Below, piece after piece: positions 1-6,332 of a stretch of 6,332 bases of DNA. The first letter of the stretch is position 1; the number at the start of each line of letters is the position of its first letter. The translations under genes and the position numbers were made by a program. Origin of the DNA: Candidatus Zixiibacteriota bacterium (GTDB lineage Bacteria > Zixibacteria > MSB-5A5 > GN15 > FEB-12); NCBI GenBank assembly GCA_003641415.1, contig QNAG01000163.1, positions 1 to 6,332 on the forward strand. The letters are read 5' to 3'. Under the pieces are notes generated by a model. That model saw nothing but the letters and a program-made list of their open reading frames with translations. It did not search any database and had not been told where the DNA came from.

Positions 1-2172
1 ATTGAGTACGTATATATCATGACCGAAAGTCATGGCGATGGGAGAACCGGCAATTAACATAACAGAAACATAATCAGCCTGACCGTCGTGGTCATCATCC
101 GCTGCCCGATAAAACAGTACCTGATTTTGGACACCAACAGCAACAAGTTTCTCGCCTGTCGTATCATCCCCGAAATAGCCTGTTACAGGACCGGTAGTGA
201 TTATTTTAGAGGTATCAAACTCACGAAACAACGGTACCGGATGCGCTCGGCCGGTGTGAACACTGGCCAGAGCGGTATCGAATAAAGTATCTGCGTCGGG
301 AGTGTAGAACCTGCTAATATAGCGTTCCCCTTCAGTAGTAAAAACAGACAGCAGGTTCCCTGAGGCCACAATCAGTTCATCAGTTCCATCCCGGTTAAGG
401 TCGTCTGCAATTACGTTAAGCTGATAAACAGGCACACCAACTCGTACTGGAAAACCGGGGGCGAGTTTGTTTGTTTCCAGATCAAAGCGTATTTTTAGAT
501 CATCAACATAAATGTTCTGTACAGTTGTGTCAGCAACACGACTTATGCCGGTCAGGTAAATATGAGTATTGTTGCCAGAGTTGTCTATAGCCGGAGGGTT
601 AGTATTGGGAGTGAAGGAAGTATTGCGGTCGTCACGATACATATCATCTTCGCTTCCATAACCACTTCGGTAGTAACCACCAAAGTTGACGAGTCCATCA
701 CCCTCGACTAAACTTATGAATCGTCGATCCGAATCCCATTGGAGATCGTTGTCATCGAAGTTGTTCATACCGTCACCGTCATAATCCATACCAGCAACAG
801 CCTCATCGACGTGATAAATAAGCATCCCTGAGCCAGGCATCAATTGGTCGTACTCAGGTGTATATGGTCCGTACCCGACTAAGTTACCATCATCATCCCT
901 GATAACCTCTACCGGTCCTTGGATGACACTGGTGGCCGAATCCGCTCGAACGCCGGTTTCTTTGCCATCAATTTCAATGACACGATTTTCCAACAGGTAG
1001 TACTCTTTTTCAGTAATTGGGATTCGTGCAATTTTAATGCTGTCAGTCACCATTGCCGCAGCAGCCAGGGTGATATCTGTTCCCTGACGGAAGTCATAAA
1101 CATCGACAAAACCAAGGTAAGCTCGCGACCATGCTGTAGGGAACAAAGGCATCGCTCCATACACCTTGCCTGTTTCAAACCCGAAGTCGATACCGGTTCC
1201 AAAACCGTTGTTATCCATGAGAGCAAAATCACCAAGCTGGGTCATAAAGGTTCTCGAGCTATAGAGATCAACCAAACCGAGCTGATGGCCGAACTCATGA
1301 GCCATAACGGCGTTGAGAGCCGTAGCTCTATTATCCTGACAGACCGTTTCGGGCATCATCAAGGCAGTTTTCACGTAACAACTGCCGTTATCAACTGCTA
1401 AAGAATCACCAAAACAAATGTAACCCGTAAAAAGATCGTTGCATGTCTCTGGGTAACCAATGTCATTTTGTCTGTCAGCACCAGCGTGAAAAAGAAATAT
1501 CGATCCATAGTTGCTAAAGACAATCTCAGGGGATTCAGCATCGGCAGTTTGGATACAATCAATGAAGTACTTCTCCAGACCATAGACTACTGAATCATAG
1601 TCGCACTTCCCGTAGTAGCTCATAGGATGTGGCAAGGTGTAAGCGGCGTTGTTGTCCGGAGGGAAGAAATCCCAACGAAGGGTGATCTTGCCCTCCGAAA
1701 CCGTCTCCCAGTATCGGCTAAGCGCACGCAAATGGGCATCGAAGTATGCCATATTGTGTGGGGGCGGATCTATCCAGTGACCTACTGAATCAAAATAAGC
1801 CGTTGAATCCTCAGGTGTGGCCAGAGGGTTGCTCAAGTCAATCTCGCCGAGACCGGTAGTATTGGGATCATCGGGGTCTTCTTTCTGGAAATTAAACCTC
1901 AACACCAAGACTGAGATAGTCTTCTCTGCGGTGGCATTAAGAGCCTGACTTGGCAACGACCAAGGAGAACTCCGTTGCAGGCCGAGATTTATCGGATATA
2001 CTACCTCCGGAGTGAAACTACGGCGCAAAACTGGATTTTCCCCATCAACCGTTGGTACAGTTTGACGGGAAATAATAGGAAAAACTTTATCATCGGCAAC
2101 AATCGATGATGTGATAACCAATAAGATCACCACTACAGCTACTTTACGAAAGGTCAACAATCCTATGTTCAC
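1..2172 (-). CDS. M6 family (immune inhibitor A-like) secreted zinc metalloprotease, N-terminal 724 residues; 3' end outside window
   Basis: Open frame of 724 codons from GTG 2172 to the left edge with no stop; I translated it row by row. Residues 1-26 are a signal peptide (VAVVVILLVITSS core, cleavage likely after IVA). A short propeptide-like stretch follows, and the catalytic domain begins near TISVLVLRFNF (85-95). Zinc motif HEFGH is at 292-296 (His292 and His296 ligands, Glu293 general base), followed by QLGLVDLY. Other M6 landmarks are FLFHAGADRQND (226-237), ALMDNNGFG (317-325, Met-turn-like), PTAWSRAYLGF (345-355), GSGMLIYHVDE (447-457) and an Asp-rich, probably calcium-binding stretch (463-482) before FISLVEGDG. 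From about 565 there are FG-GAP/VCBS-like repeats (DLNRDGTDELIV at 591-602; DDDHDGQADYV at 692-702). Six Cys (190, 206, 244, 253, 265, 278) cluster before the zinc motif and none occurs elsewhere in the visible part. It lies 27 bases after porV, so it is probably cotranscribed. It likely degrades extracellular protein. A T9SS sorting domain, if present, lies outside the window. Confidence 0.9.
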   Translation of the reverse strand, partial: MNIGLLTFRKVAVVVILLVITSSIVADDKVFPIISRQTVPTVDGENPVLRRSFTPEVVYPINLGLQRSSPWSLPSQALNATAEKTISVLVLRFNFQKEDPDDPNTTGLGEIDLSNPLATPEDSTAYFDSVGHWIDPPPHNMAYFDAHLRALSRYWETVSEGKITLRWDFFPPDNNAAYTLPHPMSYYGKCDYDSVVYGLEKYFIDCIQTADAESPEIVFSNYGSIFLFHAGADRQNDIGYPETCNDLFTGYICFGDSLAVDNGSCYVKTALMMPETVCQDNRATALNAVMAHEFGHQLGLVDLYSSRTFMTQLGDFALMDNNGFGTGIDFGFETGKVYGAMPLFPTAWSRAYLGFVDVYDFRQGTDITLAAAAMVTDSIKIARIPITEKEYYLLENRVIEIDGKETGVRADSATSVIQGPVEVIRDDDGNLVGYGPYTPEYDQLMPGSGMLIYHVDEAVAGMDYDGDGMNNFDDNDLQWDSDRRFISLVEGDGLVNFGGYYRSGYGSEDDMYRDDRNTSFTPNTNPPAIDNSGNNTHIYLTGISRVADTTVQNIYVDDLKIRFDLETNKLAPGFPVRVGVPVYQLNVIADDLNRDGTDELIVASGNLLSVFTTEGERYISRFYTPDADTLFDTALASVHTGRAHPVPLFREFDTSKIITTGPVTGYFGDDTTGEKLVAVGVQNQVLFYRAADDDHDGQADYVSVMLIAGSPIAMTFGHDIYVLN

Positions 2173-2179
2173 ACTTAGA

Positions 2180-2184
2180 CTCCC
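2180..2184 (-). promoter_or_regulatory. Ribosome binding site fixing the GTG start of the M6 protease gene
   Basis: On the minus strand this reads GGGAG, seven bases before the GTG at 2172. That is the same spacing as at the PorV start. The upstream frame is closed by the PorV TAA stop itself (2202-2200), and no in-frame ATG lies between. GTG at 2172 is the only candidate with a Shine-Dalgarno sequence that also keeps the whole signal peptide. Confidence 0.65.
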
Positions 2185-2199
2185 ATGTCTTCGGACAGT

Positions 2200-4983
2200 T
2201 TAGGGTCTTACTGATAACGACATTCGCAGGGTGTTAGCCAAAACAGATTCGTTATTGCTGGGGATATACGAAAAGTCAAAACCAAATTGATCCATCAACG
2301 TAAGACCCACCCCAAGTGTTAAAATCTTAATCTTACCTTCTTCGTCATGCTTATATCCTGCTCTTAGGGCAATTAAGTCGGCATAGACGAACTCAGCTCC
2401 AGCATTTAGAATCAACTCTCGAGCCTCTTCGCGAAAGTTACCAATAGAAACCAACATTTTATTAGCTTCTCCAGTAACCAACAATCGAGTGTAATCCGAC
2501 TGTAACAGTTTGTAGGCAAACCCCACAGCGAGATTGCGTGGTAACGGATCGCTCTGAGCATCTTGGCTGTACTGGATATCCGGACCGAGATCGGTCACAC
2601 TCATACCAAGATTCAGTCGTGGTGACACATGATATAACAATCCAAGGTCAACCGCAACTCCGGTAGCTTTTCCATCACCGAAGCCACCTCCCGAAGTTCC
2701 AGGAGCCAGTTCACGTTCAGACAAACGTGAATAGATTATTTTTGCAGCGATTCCACCTTTAAGAGAATGTGTTAGCGAAGTACCATACGCCAGAGAAAAA
2801 GCTAACTCGAAGGCTTCACCTGTACCCATATCCTGACCGGTTTCACTTGTGTATGGCATTGACCCATATGTCAAGTATGTAAAATTGAAACCAAGTGTAC
2901 CCCAACCACGAAAATGGTGTACTCCTGAAAAGAACTCATAGTAGATGTCATCAGCGAGATCAAGCTCCGGCAACCAATTGACATGCATCAAGGAAAACTC
3001 TGACCTTGCATTGGCCTTTACGATAATACGCTCATCACTGGCAAACCAGAGTTCATCCCCTACCGATTCCACATGGATTGCATTAGCCTTATCCATTCCT
3101 TTCTGGCCTTCACTCATTACCTTATTCTTTTCTTTGTCAAAATACCTGAGGCCGTTTGCTGTTGCCAGATAAATATACTGACCTCGTTCCGTAATCTGGT
3201 TGATTCGGGATGCCAAGGCATTGCGGTACACTTTAATGGTATCACCAACCCGAAGTGTCTCATCGTCAAGGTCATTCATTGCAATCAACGCTTGTCGATA
3301 CATCTTTCCAGCGTCTGGGGACATACCTCTCCTGCTTGTAATCAGGCTGTCGAGTGTTTCACCTTCGGCAACCACATGCTCACCATAGCCAAGTATGCGT
3401 GATGAGTCGCCATACAGCAGCACTAAACCATAATTAGTACCCAGCCAGGTCCAGTCACCGGAGGAATAGATGCTGGTCGCTTCTCCCCTGATCCTTGCCA
3501 GATAGGGAACCCGAATAACATCGCCCGGTTTCAGGGCATTCATGTCAACCGGTCGGGGAGGCATGGCAGAAATCTCGGCAGGAGCAGTCGAATCCGTTTG
3601 CATCGGGATTTCACTCATCACAGAACCTGAGTCGATAGCTCCCGTATCCTGCTGTAAAGTCTTGCTTGTATCAAAAGAGTCAGCCTCAGGTACGACTTCA
3701 GGAACTTCTTGTAAACCAAATTCGGGGATCTGCTCTGATTTCTGGTTAAGACTAATTATCTTAGCGATGAGTTCCTGTTTCTCTATTTCGGAATCATAGA
3801 TAACAAACCTGTCGGCTATCGTCTCAGGAGTATCATCCAGAACAACGGTATATTCGAAGCTATTTGACCACTTTTCTCCATCATAGCGATACAGTTCTTG
3901 GTCCACTACCACCCAAATGTTCAGATGATCACGACCTATAGCTGTAACTCTCCCGTTTGGCAAAGATTCAGCATCCGGAACAGAAGAAAAACTGGCAATA
4001 TCAAAGGAGACCATACCGCTGGAGGTACCTATATAGATTACTCTCGGTGAAACAAACAGGCTCAGGATTTCAGATGACGGTAAACCATCCAACACTGTAT
4101 ACGTCCGCCAACTTTTTCCGTTATAAACATACAGACCGTTATCCGTACCAACCAGCAGGGCGCGCTCATTGGAAGCAATGCAAGTAAGCTCTCCCTGAAA
4201 AAGAGAGGCATATGGCACACGCAGTTCTTCAGGAATAAACCTGGATTTTGCTTTTTCAACAGCAAAGCTGATACGATCACACTCTACTTCAGAAAGCACA
4301 GAATCCCTGATTCCTTCAGCGTAATTCTGCTGGATATTCTTGAACAACTCCCAATTGATACGACACATGTTATAGGCGGCAACCAGTGAATCAAACGCTC
4401 CTATCAGTGGCTCCATTCTGCTGTAGTCTTCAGGTACAGATGCGATAATCGTATCCCTGAGTTCAAGCAATTGCTGTCTACTGATTTTGCTGTTGGCCTC
4501 AGCGATAACAGCTGTTATGGCTGCAATACGCTCATCATCCTTTTCGTTGAAATATCGCGCCACTTTTCTGGATACAGTTTCGTTTGTGCGAGTGGTAAAT
4601 ATCTCTTCGTTGTGCCAATTACGGTTATCGTAACGCACTAAGCCTTGAGATGAAATAGCCCAAATTTCATAGGACTGGTAATCAGAGCCTTTCCCCTTTT
4701 TCAAAGCAGCAATGCTTCTCAGGGGTCTGAGATGACTGGGTACTTTGGCATCTTTCCAAGAATCAGAGAGAGGATAGGCTCCTAATCCGGCGGGATTCCA
4801 ATGCGTGGTAGTGGCATCATCAGCAACCGCCACAAAGGCTTCGCCCATCCCACCAGCCCTTGCTCCCGGAGCAATTTTAAGAAATAGAGCAGAAGCACTC
4901 GAAACCTGGGAATAACTGGTTGTTGTCAGACAGGTGACAGCCAAGCAGACAAGGATAAGTACAACAACATTTCTCGTGGTCAT
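2200..4983 (-). CDS. porV: PorV/PorQ-family outer-membrane beta-barrel protein with an inserted seven-bladed propeller and two LysM-like domains
   Basis: Complete, 927 residues; usual PorV/PorQ proteins are about 300-400. Residues 1-25 are a signal peptide (hydrophobic VVVLILVCLAV core, likely cleavage after SYS). Residues 34-67 are the family's N-terminal signature (LKIAPGARAGGMGEAF, then DDATTTHWNPAGL). The family resumes at 663 (FSLMHVNWLPEL, GWGTLGFNFTYL) and continues as amphipathic barrel strands to 927, ending in a strand SLSVRP. Between them, about 70-660 hold propeller blades, seen as IW/IY-GT-x-x-GL-x-x-Y repeats, at roughly 72-129, 262-300, 303-340, 343-376, 496-533, 591-622 and 633-660. 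Between blades sit a charged helical segment (130-258) and two LysM-like domains (377-493 and 535-587). The first LysM is split by an acidic Pro/Ser/Thr-rich linker (414-480). PorV carries T9SS cargo from the SprA translocon to PorU. Position straight after porU favours PorV over PorQ. The propeller resembles the 'two-component regulator propeller' repeats of PorZ. The barrel family assignment is firm, the blade count approximate and the role of the insert inferred. Confidence 0.9.
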   Translation of the reverse strand: MTTRNVVVLILVCLAVTCLTTTSYSQVSSASALFLKIAPGARAGGMGEAFVAVADDATTTHWNPAGLGAYPLSDSWKDAKVPSHLRPLRSIAALKKGKGSDYQSYEIWAISSQGLVRYDNRNWHNEEIFTTRTNETVSRKVARYFNEKDDERIAAITAVIAEANSKISRQQLLELRDTIIASVPEDYSRMEPLIGAFDSLVAAYNMCRINWELFKNIQQNYAEGIRDSVLSEVECDRISFAVEKAKSRFIPEELRVPYASLFQGELTCIASNERALLVGTDNGLYVYNGKSWRTYTVLDGLPSSEILSLFVSPRVIYIGTSSGMVSFDIASFSSVPDAESLPNGRVTAIGRDHLNIWVVVDQELYRYDGEKWSNSFEYTVVLDDTPETIADRFVIYDSEIEKQELIAKIISLNQKSEQIPEFGLQEVPEVVPEADSFDTSKTLQQDTGAIDSGSVMSEIPMQTDSTAPAEISAMPPRPVDMNALKPGDVIRVPYLARIRGEATSIYSSGDWTWLGTNYGLVLLYGDSSRILGYGEHVVAEGETLDSLITSRRGMSPDAGKMYRQALIAMNDLDDETLRVGDTIKVYRNALASRINQITERGQYIYLATANGLRYFDKEKNKVMSEGQKGMDKANAIHVESVGDELWFASDERIIVKANARSEFSLMHVNWLPELDLADDIYYEFFSGVHHFRGWGTLGFNFTYLTYGSMPYTSETGQDMGTGEAFELAFSLAYGTSLTHSLKGGIAAKIIYSRLSERELAPGTSGGGFGDGKATGVAVDLGLLYHVSPRLNLGMSVTDLGPDIQYSQDAQSDPLPRNLAVGFAYKLLQSDYTRLLVTGEANKMLVSIGNFREEARELILNAGAEFVYADLIALRAGYKHDEEGKIKILTLGVGLTLMDQFGFDFSYIPSNNESVLANTLRMSLSVRP

Positions 4984-4990
4984 AAAGATT

Positions 4991-4995
4991 CTCCT
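4991..4995 (-). promoter_or_regulatory. Ribosome binding site for the PorV-like gene
   Basis: On the minus strand this reads AGGAG, seven bases before the ATG at 4983. It lies within the 20-base gap after the porU TGA stop (5006-5004), which supports both the chosen start and translation from a shared porU-porV transcript. No promoter-like sequence fits in the gap. Confidence 0.75.
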
Positions 4996-5003
4996 GAATA
5001 ATA

Positions 5004-6332
5004 TCAGTTCACAACTACTACTTTTCCAAAAGCTTCAACAACCTCGCCCCCTACTACGGGGACAGCGGTTGCTTTATAGATATAGACACCGGTTGCGACC
5101 CGGTCGCCGTCGGTATCAACCCCATACCATACTATATCGTCAAAATAGCCAATTTCTGCGTTGTATCGTTCAAATGTTTTAATTCTCCTACCGGAAAGAG
5201 TGAATATTTCCAAAGATAGTTTTTCCATTGCTTGAGTTAGACGACAGGAAAAACGGGTATCATTTCTCATTGGATTAGGATAATTAAGAAGATCCACAAT
5301 AGCTGGAGTCTCAAAAGCTTTCACCTCGGCTGCAAACTCAACACTGGAGGAATTGTTAGCATTATCCCAAGTTTTAATTTTAAAAGAATGACGCCCCGGC
5401 TTAAGATCTTTCAGGATATATTCAAGACTGCCAGTTGTAAAATCATCCTGGTCATGGCTAAACATGCTTGTAAGATTTATCATATTTTCCGATTGTCCGT
5501 CAATAGTAAGAGTAATTCCATGACCCAGAGCACCCGACAGATTTACTCCGGAAGGGTCGGTCAGAACAATAATCAAATGGTCATTGTTGTGAACAACATC
5601 ACCGCTGGCGAACCCACGATTTTCCTTAATACTATATTTGATTTCCGGCCCGGTAGAATCAGTTGATGGAGCTACACCATCCGAAACTTTAAGCGAATCA
5701 GCCAAGCCTACTGCATCGGTACTTCCTATTTGGGCATACAGAAGAATGCGCGCACCATTCCCACCATAGCCGACATCCAGAGGTGTTACGAATTCGAATT
5801 CGAACTCACCGGAAATTATTGCGGCTGTCCCTCGGTACAATGTTGGACCGGTTACCTGATAATCAATTCCACGATAAGTCTTTTGGCGATCGGAGTCATA
5901 GACCCTGATTTCCAACTGGCCATCAGCCACATAAGTAGCACCATTATGACTCAGTATTCTCCCCTCCACTTTAGCCTTGTCCAGAGCGGTAAGACTGTCA
6001 GGGCAATCCGTGAATTCAATATCAAGTTCAGGTTGTCCAAGTTTCATACATGGATCACCAAACAGAAGATATGTACGATCATTGGTTACGGGGATTGGCA
6101 AAATCGGATTAACATATTGTCGGCGCAGCTTTGCCAGATACACCGCTTCAGCCATAGAAAGGGAATCATCTTCAAAGAGTGCATCGTAAACTCCCCGATT
6201 GAAGATGGCATTGTCAGTTGAATACACCTGGCGAGTAGCAGACACAACAGCTACTGCCCCTCCTGATGGATGACTAAGCATGTCTTCAGCCATGCCATCG
6301 TGAAGGGGATCTTCAAAAAAACCACTGGCACA
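5004..6332 (-). CDS. porU: Type IX secretion system sortase PorU-like C25 cysteine peptidase, C-terminal part (5' end outside window)
   Basis: Partial gene: the frame is open to the right edge, adding 13 codons before the first ATG (6293), so that ATG is not the true start. Visible residues are numbered from the edge (442 in all). Residues 1-103 are the end of a peptidase C25 (gingipain-like) domain. It begins CASGFFEDP, matching the block around the catalytic Cys in PorU, and ends with LFGDP (90-94), the family's usual closing motif. Residues about 120-340 match the PorU-type beta-sandwich region, with FVTPLD followed by a Gly-rich turn and YAQ, then LTDPSGVNLSG and the LGHGI segment. From NYPNP (350-354) to the end is a FlgD/T9SS type A C-terminal domain. 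From family knowledge, PorU sits on the cell surface with PorV, cleaves the sorting domain of T9SS cargo and transfers cargo to lipopolysaccharide. The distance from Cys to the C-terminus (442) is close to that in Porphyromonas PorU as I remember it. A C25 protease that is T9SS cargo is the alternative, but adjacency to porV favours PorU. Confidence 0.88.
   Translation of the reverse strand, partial: CASGFFEDPLHDGMAEDMLSHPSGGAVAVVSATRQVYSTDNAIFNRGVYDALFEDDSLSMAEAVYLAKLRRQYVNPILPIPVTNDRTYLLFGDPCMKLGQPELDIEFTDCPDSLTALDKAKVEGRILSHNGATYVADGQLEIRVYDSDRQKTYRGIDYQVTGPTLYRGTAAIISGEFEFEFVTPLDVGYGGNGARILLYAQIGSTDAVGLADSLKVSDGVAPSTDSTGPEIKYSIKENRGFASGDVVHNNDHLIIVLTDPSGVNLSGALGHGITLTIDGQSENMINLTSMFSHDQDDFTTGSLEYILKDLKPGRHSFKIKTWDNANNSSSVEFAAEVKAFETPAIVDLLNYPNPMRNDTRFSCRLTQAMEKLSLEIFTLSGRRIKTFERYNAEIGYFDDIVWYGVDTDGDRVATGVYIYKATAVPVVGGEVVEAFGKVVVVN

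Noticed and set aside
919..1401. 160-codon plus-strand ORF
   Set aside because: It lies wholly antisense to the M6 protease, across its zinc motif. Its translation shows no family pattern or signal, while the minus strand has an unbroken 724-codon frame with clear M6 motifs.
2175..2186. ATG-GGA-GTC-TAA mini-ORF just before the M6 start, as a possible leader peptide
   Set aside because: It is three codons long and its own bases form the Shine-Dalgarno of the GTG start. Nothing indicates regulation, and such mini-ORFs arise often by chance.
2173..2199. Terminator or promoter between porV and the M6 gene
   Set aside because: The 27-base gap has no inverted repeat followed by a T-run and is too short for a convincing promoter; only the ribosome binding site is supported.
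4062..4280. 72-codon minus-strand ORF inside the PorV-like gene in another frame
   Set aside because: It overlaps well-formed propeller blades of the main frame. Nothing suggests a frameshift, because the main frame continues intact on both sides.
4929..4983. Cysteines at residues 13 and 18 of the PorV-like signal peptide as a lipoprotein signal
   Set aside because: The residues before Cys18 (AVTC) do not fit a lipobox, since Thr sits at the -1 position. Cys13 lies inside the hydrophobic core. Signal peptidase I cleavage after SYS fits the barrel family better.
5790..5804. Tandem gaattc-like short repeat
   Set aside because: It encodes alternating Phe-Glu residues of a beta strand in PorU (GEFEFEFV), so coding constraint explains it.
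5730..6221. 163-codon plus-strand ORF
   Set aside because: It is antisense to PorU, whose frame carries C25 and PorU motifs. The plus-strand product has no recognisable features and no supporting ribosome binding site.

Overview
The window is the tail of a type IX secretion (T9SS) locus from a Gram-negative bacterium of the Fibrobacterota-Chlorobiota-Bacteroidota (FCB) superphylum. PorU- and PorV-type proteins are essentially confined to that group. Lipid-modified or dockerin-type cargo is not visible. The large extracellular M6 protease, the FlgD/T9SS-type C-terminal domain and the unusual PorV architecture would suit an uncultured phylum such as Zixibacteria, Marinimicrobia or KSB1 better than a classical Bacteroidota, but the sequence does not decide this. 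Rows counted by hand are roughly 45-50% G+C, with no compositional break seen by eye.

All coding is on the minus strand, so the window reads right to left. (1) Positions 6332-5004 hold the C-terminal 442 residues of a PorU-like C25 cysteine peptidase/sortase. It is cut by the right edge exactly at what looks like the catalytic Cys codon. (2) After 20 bases comes a complete 927-residue PorV/PorQ-family outer-membrane barrel at 4983-2200. It is about 2.5 times the usual length because roughly 590 residues are inserted after the NPAGL motif. The insert reads as a seven-bladed 'two-component regulator'-type beta-propeller, itself interrupted by a helical segment and two LysM-like domains. (3) After 27 bases comes an M6-family (immune inhibitor A-like) zinc metalloprotease. 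It starts at a GTG at 2172 and runs off the left edge without a stop, with 724 residues visible.

The three genes have short gaps, and the two downstream starts have good Shine-Dalgarno sequences with the same 7-base spacing. This is a porU-porV-protease operon. In the known T9SS, PorV shuttles secreted cargo to PorU, which removes the C-terminal sorting domain and attaches cargo to lipopolysaccharide; PorZ, a double beta-propeller protein, completes the attachment complex. A propeller physically built into PorV is therefore the most interesting part of the window: it may combine PorV and PorZ-like roles, with LysM domains giving a contact to peptidoglycan. The M6 protease is a plausible secreted client.

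I see no RNA genes, CRISPR, mobile elements, rho-independent terminators or internal promoters. The only non-coding DNA is the two short intergenic gaps.
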